A DNA stretch of 5,132 bases from an uncultured Lachnospiraceae bacterium (GTDB taxonomy: Bacteria > Bacillota > Clostridia > Lachnospirales > Lachnospiraceae), in the NCBI GenBank assembly GCA_937885345.1, contig CAKZZH010000027.1, positions 1 to 5,132 on the forward strand, given 5' to 3'. The translations under genes were made by a program, and so were the position numbers. The notes below the pieces were generated by a model that worked only from the letters and a program-made list of their open reading frames with translations, was not told where the DNA came from and made no database searches. Shown one piece after another: positions 1-5,132 of this stretch (the first letter of the stretch is position 1; the number at the start of each line of letters is the position of its first letter).

Positions 1-573
1 GTAGGGGAAATTTACGTAAAATACAGCCCGCTTGGAAACAACGGGCTTGAGGAATTTCTTCATAACGAAGGAGCGGAAACTGTTGTTCCGGGCGTTTTGG
101 ATTTCTGCTATTACTGCATTTACAACAGCGTAAACGACTATAAGCTTTACGGCATGAATAAAAAGAGCATTCATATCTGGAGGCTTGCGAAAAAATTCGT
201 CGAAAAGCTCAAGGATGATATGAACGAAATAATAGCTTCAAGCGGGCATTTTCAGGCCTTTTCCTCTTATGGGCATCTGATTAAGCTTGCACAGGAGACA
301 AAGCTTGTCGGAACAGGCCTTAAAATGGGCGAAGGCTGGCTCCTCCCGGCGGAAATGATGGAGCTTTGCGATATGGGCGTGAACAATATAGTATGCACTC
401 AGCCCTTCGGATGCCTGCCCAACCATATCGTCGGCAAGGGCGTCATCAAAGAACTGCGCGCCGCTTATCCGAAGTCCAACATCATCGCCATCGACTACGA
501 TCCGGGCGCTTCGGAGGTTAATCAGCTTAACCGCCTCAAGCTGATGCTAAGCAGCGCAATCCGTAAATTATAG
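1..573 (+). CDS. Acyl-CoA dehydratase activase-related protein (DUF2229-type), C-terminal 190 residues; 5' end outside window
   Basis: The frame is open from base 1 and ends in TAG at 571-573, so this is the C-terminal part of a longer protein. It resembles the end of the large (well over 1,000 residues) activators related to (R)-2-hydroxyglutaryl-CoA dehydratase activase. Those proteins join ASKHA-type ATPase domains of the BadF/BcrA/HgdC kind to a DUF2229 region. Visible landmarks, numbered from base 1, are a CYYC pair (C36, C39), the stretch VCTQPFGCLPNHIVGKG (C132, C138), and AIDYDPGASEVNQLNR near the end. The cysteines are candidates for iron-sulfur cluster ligands. In the classical family the activator uses ATP hydrolysis to drive one electron into the dehydratase; whether these fused homologues do the same is not established. 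The frame extends upstream of the TTG at 97 with family-like residues, so 97 is not a start. Family assignment is confident; physiological substrate is unknown. Confidence 0.88.
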   Translation, partial: VGEIYVKYSPLGNNGLEEFLHNEGAETVVPGVLDFCYYCIYNSVNDYKLYGMNKKSIHIWRLAKKFVEKLKDDMNEIIASSGHFQAFSSYGHLIKLAQETKLVGTGLKMGEGWLLPAEMMELCDMGVNNIVCTQPFGCLPNHIVGKGVIKELRAAYPKSNIIAIDYDPGASEVNQLNRLKLMLSSAIRKL

Positions 574-1485
574 ATCACCTATCATGCTCTTATACCTCTC
601 TTCAAGGCTGGGCAAATGCCTGTGAAAATCCTCGACACGGATGTTTTCACCGATAAGTATTTTTAGGAATTCATCCGTCGAGAGAGATTCGAATCGGATA
701 TCGTATTCGCCCGGAGCTATCACATCAAATGAATAATTGATACTCTCACCGCGCCCACTGTTATCTTCAAGGCATTTCTCAGCCTTCGTGATATCGGGCG
801 TTTTGAGATAGAAATCATTCGATACGACAGTCGGATCATCGGGGATCAGGATACCGTCTTTAAGATAAAAGAGCCTGTCAGCTACCATCTCCATCTCCTG
901 CAGGATGTGACTTGATACGATCACGCACGCATTATATTCATGTGCCATCTTAAGGATATATCCTCTTGTTTCGATGACACCGTTAACATCAAGTCCGTTG
1001 ATCGGCTCATCAAGGATTATAAGCCTCGGATGGCCCACAAGCAGGCGGCACATGCCAAGTCTCTGTTTCATTCCCATTGAATATCTGCGGACTTTAATGC
1101 CCGCGGCATCTCCTATCCCGAAGGCAGACATGTATTCCTTTATATCATCCGCAGTCTCATCACTCCCGTATGATCTTACGGCTATCATCATATTCTGGAA
1201 TCCGGTCAGATTATCATAGAATTTGGGTTCTTCGATCACTGCGCGGATGTTCCTGAGCTTATCGCAGTAATCGTGCTTGGATGACATACCGCATATCGCA
1301 ATGCTTCCCTTTTCATAATCGGTAAGTGAGCAGATGCATCTGAAAAAAGTCGTTTTACCCGAACCGTTTGCGCCGACTATACCGACGATCTCCCCTTCGT
1401 ATGCATCAAGATCTATACCCTTAAGGACTTCCTTGGATGAATAATTCTTATATAACTGTGAAACCGATAAAACAGGTTCGGACAT
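568..1485 (-). CDS. ABC transporter ATP-binding protein, BcrA/LanF-like (antimicrobial peptide export/immunity type)
   Basis: A 305-residue cytoplasmic ATPase that would power the two permeases encoded just upstream. Motifs in order are A-loop Y15, Walker A GANGSGKT (38-45), IEEPKFYDNLTG (84-95) at the Q-loop position, signature YSMGMKQRL (135-143), Walker B LIILDEP (155-161, catalytic E160), D-loop NGLD (163-166) and H-loop SSH (H193). All catalytic elements are intact. Glutamate in place of the Q-loop glutamine is a known hallmark of LanF-type immunity ATPases and BcrA relatives. Residues from about 216 on form the C-terminal extension usual in this group. The start at 1485 was chosen because AGGAGG lies 7 bases upstream; the adjacent in-frame ATG at 1488 leaves only 4 bases and is the alternative. 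It begins 28 bases after the second permease and is the last gene of the operon. Its stop overlaps the convergent activase gene. The substrate is inferred only from family. Confidence 0.93.
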   Translation of the reverse strand: MSEPVLSVSQLYKNYSSKEVLKGIDLDAYEGEIVGIVGANGSGKTTFFRCICSLTDYEKGSIAICGMSSKHDYCDKLRNIRAVIEEPKFYDNLTGFQNMMIAVRSYGSDETADDIKEYMSAFGIGDAAGIKVRRYSMGMKQRLGMCRLLVGHPRLIILDEPINGLDVNGVIETRGYILKMAHEYNACVIVSSHILQEMEMVADRLFYLKDGILIPDDPTVVSNDFYLKTPDITKAEKCLEDNSGRGESINYSFDVIAPGEYDIRFESLSTDEFLKILIGENIRVEDFHRHLPSLEERYKSMIGDL

Positions 1486-1492
1486 CATTATA

Positions 1493-1498
1493 CCTCCT
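1493..1498 (-). promoter_or_regulatory. Ribosome binding site of the ATPase gene
   Basis: The minus strand reads AGAGGAGGTATAATGATGTCC. A full AGGAGG precedes two tandem in-frame ATGs at 1488 and 1485. Spacing is 4 bases to the first and 7 to the second, which favours 1485. It is the strongest Shine-Dalgarno sequence in the operon, so the ATPase may be translated at least as well as the permeases; that last point is inference. Confidence 0.8.
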
Positions 1499-1513
1499 CT
1501 ACTATCCGGCCGG

Positions 1514-2815
1514 TCATTTATCCTTATTAACCGTAAAATTCCTGACAGCCGCAAACATTATAAGCGCAGTTACTGCAAACGTTCCGGCGACCGCCGGTAT
1601 CAGACGGACATTATCATATTTCAATACTCCGTTCCAAAACTGTGAAAGATCAAACCACGTAAAAGGAATATACCCCATAAAATCCAGTTTAAAATAATCC
1701 GCCATATGTATCAGTCCTTCCGTCATGATCACGTAAGCGATTATTATCACAGTGGATATGATCTCGGTCCTTTCACTGATCTGCGTCAGGCAGATCGCAA
1801 GTATTGAATAGATCATGATCTCCGTAAGCTTAAGGAAAAAGTTTATTATCAGATACGGTATGATCGGAACGGCAAAAAGCTTTGTGTTCCACCCGGCTAT
1901 CATATATATCAGCCCGCCGCCGTACATCATCCTGCCCGCTGCGAGAAGAATAAGGACAAGGATCAGGATCGTTATTGCCGAATATATGCATAATGCGATA
2001 AATTTCGAAAACCATATCTTATTCCGGCTGTGCGGGATCGTAAAAATAAGATCCCTTGTCCTCATCTTGCGTTCAACTGCGATACTGCCGATTGCCGCAA
2101 GTATCACCGCAATACCGACAACGATCATAAGATATGATGAATTGGCGAGAAAATATGAATACTCTCCATATGTCGCATCCGGCATATCATGATCCAGCCG
2201 GTATTTGATCTCGCTGCACCTGTTGGTATAATAGAGACGCATCCGCTCAGATATCGTATCATCATGTGAGTCATCTTCAAGTATCGATATCGCATTCTCA
2301 TACTCTGCCATAAGACGATGCTTCCAGTCAGAACTGTCATTTTCATAATTAATGAGCGGTATCCCGTATTTCAACCGCATATCACGTGTCTCATCATTCA
2401 AAACGGCGATCCTTACATAACTCTCCCAGTCTTTTGAAATAACGATGTTCCAGTAGTAATCCGCTTCCGTTTCATCAGCAGAATACTTATATGCTTCAAG
2501 CACGACTGCACGCCAGTCCATATCACTTATGTTGTTTTCCAGCCTGTATTCGATAGCTTTCCTTTTTCTGGTATACTCGATCTCCGTATCAGGATCGGCA
2601 TATCCGTTCTTTTCCGTTGTGTTGATTTCGTCTAATTCACTTTGCAGATGTGATTTCCAGAAATCATCCGAATATAAATATCCGATCTGTTGTTCACTTA
2701 TCCTATTGAATATGAGCATGTAGATCGCAACCGATCCAATAAGAAAGAGTGCAGTGATAAGGATCCGGATATTATATCTTGATTTTATCCATTCATTTCT
2801 GATAAGTCCTGACAT
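1514..2815 (-). CDS. ABC-2 type transporter permease with large extracytoplasmic insert (second of two paralogues)
   Basis: A 433-residue integral membrane subunit, probably partner of the ATPase encoded next. Hydrophobic segments lie at about 17-36, 222-247, 270-293, 314-343, 350-371 and 403-424, giving the six-helix ABC-2 plan. Between TM1 and TM2 is a hydrophilic insert of about 185 residues, predicted outside the membrane, with three copies of a helical motif: KAIEYRLENNI (86-96), MRLKYGIPLI (146-155) and SEIKYRLDHDM (201-211). The first two are followed by DWR/DWK at 100-102 and 163-165. The cytoplasmic segment VERKMRTRDLIFTIPHSRNKIWFSK (247-271) after TM2 matches the conserved loop expected to touch the ATPase. 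It is a clear paralogue of the upstream permease, with the same end (FTVNKDK versus FTANKDN), the same loop and PFTWFDLSQFW versus PFAWFDMSQFW. The start at 2815 rather than 2821 is chosen from Shine-Dalgarno spacing. Type is confident; substrate unknown. Confidence 0.9.
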   Translation of the reverse strand: MSGLIRNEWIKSRYNIRILITALFLIGSVAIYMLIFNRISEQQIGYLYSDDFWKSHLQSELDEINTTEKNGYADPDTEIEYTRKRKAIEYRLENNISDMDWRAVVLEAYKYSADETEADYYWNIVISKDWESYVRIAVLNDETRDMRLKYGIPLINYENDSSDWKHRLMAEYENAISILEDDSHDDTISERMRLYYTNRCSEIKYRLDHDMPDATYGEYSYFLANSSYLMIVVGIAVILAAIGSIAVERKMRTRDLIFTIPHSRNKIWFSKFIALCIYSAITILILVLILLAAGRMMYGGGLIYMIAGWNTKLFAVPIIPYLIINFFLKLTEIMIYSILAICLTQISERTEIISTVIIIAYVIMTEGLIHMADYFKLDFMGYIPFTWFDLSQFWNGVLKYDNVRLIPAVAGTFAVTALIMFAAVRNFTVNKDK

Positions 2816-2821
2816 TTTCAT

Positions 2822-2826
2822 TCCTC
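2822..2826 (-). promoter_or_regulatory. Ribosome binding site of the second permease; decides start at 2815
   Basis: The minus strand reads TTTTGAGGAATGAAAATGTCA. GAGGA touches the ATG at 2821 with no spacer, which is too close for initiation, but lies 6 bases from the in-frame ATG at 2815. The 2815 start is therefore preferred, removing Met-Lys from the longest reading. The site overlaps the end of the palindrome at 2825-2840. Confidence 0.65.
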
Positions 2827-2840
2827 AAAATATATTTTGA
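2825..2840. repeat. 16-bp perfect AT-rich palindrome between the two permease genes
   Basis: TCAAAATATATTTTGA is its own reverse complement over all 16 bases. It fills almost the whole gap between the first permease stop (2841) and the second permease start, and its downstream end overlaps the Shine-Dalgarno GAGGA. As RNA it could form only a weak AU hairpin; as DNA it is shaped like a dimeric-protein site. AT richness makes chance occurrence quite possible, and no T-run follows that would make it an intrinsic terminator. Confidence 0.5.
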
Positions 2841-4214
2841 TCAATTATCTTTATTGGCTGTAAATGTACGGATACAGGCAAATGTAAGCAATCCTGCCGA
2901 AATGATAAGTCCTGTCAGCGACCGCGTAAAATCCACATAATCATACTTCGGAGTACCGGTCCAAAACTGCGACATATCAAACCAGGCAAAAGGAACATAT
3001 TTGAAGAAGTGGAGTTTAAAACGTATTGCAAGAAACATAAAGCCGTAAGCGCCCATTATGTACAATATAACCGTAAATACCGATGCACTTTCGGGATGAT
3101 CGAATGCGGATATCATAAGTATCGCAATAAGCGTATATATCCATATTTCAACAAGTCTGAGCATGAAGTTTACGAACACATACGGCACAATGTTCATTGA
3201 AAAAAGTGAAAAATCGTATCCGGAAACTCCATAAACGAAATCGCCGCCATATAACGTTGCACCGACGATCAAAACAAATACAAAAAGAAATACCGTTAAA
3301 ATAAGGGAATACAGAATGACCGCAATAAATTTGGACAACCAGATCTTAACCCTTGAATGCGGCGACATAAAAAGCAGCTCCGTTGTCTTGTTCTTTCTCT
3401 CAACGCCAAAGCAGGAAACCGCCGCTATGATAACCATGAACCCTACGATAGTCATAAGATGCACCGATAACTCAAGATAATCGGACGCATCACCTACAAG
3501 CGGCATAGAGAGATCATTTTCAATACGAAACAGCATTTCGTCGGCATCATTCGATAGGCCGGTTAACTGTCTGTCGGAATACAAGCTACCGTCATAATCC
3601 TCTCCGCGCAGTATACTCTTTTCGTCCTCATAATACCTGTCGATCGCAATATGTCTCCAATCATTTGATGCTCCCTCGTTATAAATTATCGGGATATCAT
3701 ATTTTATACGCAGCGCATATATGGTGCGTTTAAGCTCAAGCATCTTATCTGTGCCGGTATAAGGCTCATATTCCTGCATATCCATACATATTTCTTCATC
3801 CAGAAAATTCAAAAAATCCGCATTTGTTCCGGTTGTAATTATATCCCATAATACGCTTAGTCTTTCGGGATCGTTGTAAGAACTGTATTTATCTATTGCA
3901 TAATATCTCCAGTCAGACCAGTCAATATCATTATCAAGAATATATTCAAGAGCCTTGATATTGCGCGCGACCGTCGCAGGATCATATAGCATGGAACCAT
4001 TTTGTTGATATTCAAGAAATTCTTTCAATTCGTCTTCGGTTGTTGATCTGACATCTTCATGACGCGGCGAAACGGAAACATACCTGCAATCATAAAGAAT
4101 CGTTTTATGCACAACCGTATATGCAATGATACAAAGTATGAGTATTATCATTGCCGTAATTATTTTATTAGAAAATAAAGCCTTTTGCCATTCATTATGT
4201 ATCAGTTTGATCAT
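2841..4214 (-). CDS. ABC-2 type transporter permease with large extracytoplasmic insert (first of two paralogues)
   Basis: A 457-residue membrane subunit. Hydrophobic segments lie at about 16-36, 250-271, 294-317, 340-368, 374-397 and 431-450. The insert between TM1 and TM2 is about 210 residues, acidic, and predicted extracytoplasmic. It carries the same repeated pattern as the next gene: KALEYILDNDI (87-97) then DWRYYAIDKY (101-110); ALRIKYDIPII (167-177) then DWRHIAIDRY (185-194); and a third, shorter copy, EMLFRIENDL (226-235). The loop VERKNKTTELLFMSPHSR (271-288) is the likely ATPase contact. N-terminus MIKLIHNEWQK is typical of these permeases. ATG at 4214 is the only credible start in frame; upstream codons back to a stop contain no ATG, GTG or TTG suited to initiation. 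Its ribosome site is badly spaced (separate entry). It lies 44 bases after the anchored protein and 25 bases before the second permease. Likely forms a heterodimer with that paralogue, by inference. Confidence 0.9.
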   Translation of the reverse strand: MIKLIHNEWQKALFSNKIITAMIILILCIIAYTVVHKTILYDCRYVSVSPRHEDVRSTTEDELKEFLEYQQNGSMLYDPATVARNIKALEYILDNDIDWSDWRYYAIDKYSSYNDPERLSVLWDIITTGTNADFLNFLDEEICMDMQEYEPYTGTDKMLELKRTIYALRIKYDIPIIYNEGASNDWRHIAIDRYYEDEKSILRGEDYDGSLYSDRQLTGLSNDADEMLFRIENDLSMPLVGDASDYLELSVHLMTIVGFMVIIAAVSCFGVERKNKTTELLFMSPHSRVKIWLSKFIAVILYSLILTVFLFVFVLIVGATLYGGDFVYGVSGYDFSLFSMNIVPYVFVNFMLRLVEIWIYTLIAILMISAFDHPESASVFTVILYIMGAYGFMFLAIRFKLHFFKYVPFAWFDMSQFWTGTPKYDYVDFTRSLTGLIISAGLLTFACIRTFTANKDN

Positions 4215-4229
4215 ACCGGATGTATCATA

Positions 4230-4235
4230 CCTCCA
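4230..4235 (-). promoter_or_regulatory. Unusually placed Shine-Dalgarno before the first permease
   Basis: GGAGG is present on the minus strand at 4234-4230, but 15 bases separate it from the permease ATG at 4214, well beyond the usual 5-9. Another ATG, out of frame, starts 1 base after GGAGG (4228) and encodes only MIHPV. Its TGA (4213-4211) overlaps the permease ATG as ATGA. Initiation at 4214 is thus either inefficient or helped by coupling; the sequence alone does not tell which. Confidence 0.45.
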
Positions 4236-4258
4236 TGATGCTCAAAGCTTATCAATGT

Positions 4259-4813
4259 TCATTCTTCCGGATACAAAGAATCTATGCCTCGTATTTCTCT
4301 ACCTACAATATACCACCTGCCGTTTGCTCTCTTTAAAGTATACTCTTCCCTGCTGTATGAAATCGTTGCAAAGAGAGGCTTATCATTTTCATCCAGTAAT
4401 CTTACATACGCTTCCGCACTTATAACTGCATCCTCAAGATACACATGACAATATGCTATTTTTACTTCGATGTTGAAAGAATGGTAAGCAACTGATGCAG
4501 TTGTTTTATCTATTCTATCTTTCAAAAAATCTTTTGCATAGTTGGTCTCATATAAATATATGTCCGAATCTTTGATCATATACTTTGAATAAATCTCATC
4601 AACACGATCGTACAATGCCTGTTTTTCTTCTTCAGTGATCGTGTCATCGTAGTATGAATCAGGTAGGCAATAAACCAGGTATCTGTCATAGACAAAATCA
4701 TCAATCAAATCTAAAATATTTTTCTTCTGAGTATTTATGTATATGATCACCGTTGCTACAGATATGACGGCGATTGCAATAATGATAAGCCATATTTTTT
4801 TCTTCTTTGTCAT
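4259..4813 (-). CDS. Membrane-anchored extracytoplasmic protein of unknown function
   Basis: A 184-residue protein I cannot assign to a named family. The N-terminus MTKKKK plus a hydrophobic stretch (about 7-26) looks like a single inward-anchored helix or uncleaved signal; there is no lipobox cysteine, so it is not a typical lipoprotein. Residues 30-100 are mostly helical and charged (EEEKQALYDRVDEIYSKY, 61-78). Residues 105-174 look like alternating beta strands ending in EEYTLKRANGRWYIVGREI (156-174). This pattern of an edge strand, a short turn and GRWYIV resembles the closing strands of NTF2-like domains, and similar regions often precede amidase domains in Clostridia. That is resemblance, not proof. 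Its ATG overlaps the TGA of the amidase remnant (ATGA), which implies coupled translation; only a weak AAGGGA lies upstream. It is among the AT-richest parts of the window. It might be an accessory or substrate-binding partner of the transporter. Confidence 0.78.
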   Translation of the reverse strand: MTKKKKIWLIIIAIAVISVATVIIYINTQKKNILDLIDDFVYDRYLVYCLPDSYYDDTITEEEKQALYDRVDEIYSKYMIKDSDIYLYETNYAKDFLKDRIDKTTASVAYHSFNIEVKIAYCHVYLEDAVISAEAYVRLLDENDKPLFATISYSREEYTLKRANGRWYIVGREIRGIDSLYPEE

Positions 4814-5076
4814 TTTAAGTTTGTTCCCTTAATCCTCAGAACATGTATTGAAATTATTTCCATCTTGTATGTACCTGAGCTTTCAATAATGTCCTTCATG
4901 CACCACTGCACATCCTTCCTTGCATTTGAATGTGCCGATATATAATGATTCGGACATGTGCTTGTAGTAACGACCTTCGAACAGATAACAGCATGCTCCG
5001 CAACTTTATCTGAAGTAGTATTATCCCAGTCAAAAAACAATACATCTCCAAGACATAAACCATTGCAGTAATTCAA
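4810..5076 (-). pseudogene. Truncated amidase-domain (Amidase_6-like) gene, C-terminal fragment only
   Basis: About 88 codons resemble the C-terminal part of the putative amidase domain (Pfam Amidase_6 type), often found in secreted clostridial cell-wall proteins. Landmarks are LGDVLFFDW (9-17), an AEHAVICSK segment (26-34) where the family has a conserved D/E-H-x-x-I/V, and HYISAHSNARKD (43-54), matching the family's SxHT-x-x-R-K stretch. The N-terminal part, which carries the catalytic cysteine (GDCTNFVSQ-like) and signal peptide in relatives, is absent. A stop (TTA on + at 5077-5079) interrupts the frame right where an insertion-sequence end appears to begin. The TTG at 5076 has no ribosome site and no domain would begin there, so I read this as a disrupted remnant that cannot be an active enzyme. 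Its TGA overlaps the start of the next gene, showing the two formerly belonged to one operon. A frameshifted rather than IS-cut gene is the alternative. Confidence 0.6.
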
Positions 5077-5077
5077 T

Positions 5078-5132
5078 TAAACTATACCCCAGATAATGGA
5101 CACGGCTTTTGGTTAGGTCGGCATCACATCCC
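5078..5132. mobile_element. Terminus of an IS3-family-like insertion sequence (inverted repeat; rest outside window)
   Basis: From 5078 the plus strand reads TAAACTATACCCC then AGATAATGGACACGG. This closely follows the layout of IS3-family ends, which commonly run TGAACTG-x-ACCCC, a short A/T stretch, then TGGACAC about 20 bases in. The outermost dinucleotide here would be TA instead of the usual TG, so the exact boundary may be off by a few bases. No transposase reading frame can be recognised in the 55 bases visible, so orientation is undetermined. The boundary coincides with the point where the amidase frame breaks, which independently supports a junction here. The assignment is from memory of family ends, without a database comparison. 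Confidence 0.5.

Noticed and set aside
1506..1513. CCGGCCGG palindrome between the second permease and the ATPase
   Set aside because: Only 8 bp, no T-run and no spacing that would suggest a terminator or operator.
1486..1554. Longer ATPase reading starting at 1554
   Set aside because: The extra residues show no ABC-domain similarity, overlap the end of the second permease, and lack a ribosome site. AGGAGG at 1498-1493 points to 1485 or 1488.
974..2192. Plus-strand open frames at 974-1219, 1437-1697 and 1815-2192
   Set aside because: They lie antisense within well-supported ATPase and permease genes, have no recognisable domain, and show compositions expected of shadow frames.
4220..4255. 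Promoter-like TTGATA and TATGAT before the first permease
   Set aside because: The two boxes are 20 bases apart, too far for a standard promoter, and the transcript would begin practically at the start codon.
4982..5012. Hairpin CAGATAA / TTATCTG inside the amidase remnant
   Set aside because: A 7-bp AT-rich stem with a 17-base loop within coding sequence and no T-run; likely chance.
5044..5132. Second open minus-strand frame entering from the right edge that might continue the amidase by a frameshift
   Set aside because: Its translation (for example SLIELLQWFMSWRC) shows no resemblance to the amidase region expected there, whereas the DNA matches an IS terminus better.

Overview
The window looks like chromosomal DNA of an anaerobic Firmicute of class Clostridia, probably Lachnospiraceae- or Ruminococcaceae-like. 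The evidence is strong AGGAGG-type ribosome binding sites, a 2-hydroxyacyl-CoA dehydratase activator-type protein on the left, and a two-permease ABC-2 exporter of the kind common in these bacteria. The taxonomic call is inference from gene content only.

Layout. Positions 1-573 (+) hold the last 190 codons of a large acyl-CoA dehydratase activase-related protein that begins outside the window. Everything else that codes is on the minus strand and reads right to left: a truncated amidase-domain gene (5076-4810), a membrane-anchored extracytoplasmic protein of unknown function (4813-4259), two paralogous ABC-2 permeases (4214-2841 and 2815-1514), and last an ABC ATPase (1485-568). Gaps between these genes are -4, 44, 25 and 28 bases, so they are very probably co-transcribed. 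The operon collides tail to tail with the activase gene, with a 6-bp overlap and no visible terminator.

Function. The ATPase has a glutamate (IEEP) where most ABC ATPases have the Q-loop glutamine, and a YSMGMKQRL signature. Both are typical of the BcrA/LanF type linked to bacitracin and lantibiotic self-protection. With two different permeases it could form a LanFEG-like exporter or antimicrobial-peptide resistance pump. No peptide gene, sensor kinase or regulator is visible. Both permeases carry a roughly 190-residue extracytoplasmic insert between TM1 and TM2, built from repeated copies of a short helical motif.

Right edge. The amidase reading frame meets a stop at 5077-5079. At that point the DNA changes to a sequence resembling the terminal inverted repeat of an IS3-family insertion sequence (about 5078 to the window end). 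The simplest reading is that an insertion sequence cut off the 5' part of the amidase gene and separated the operon from its original promoter. The DNA is visibly AT-richer towards this edge than in the activase gene.
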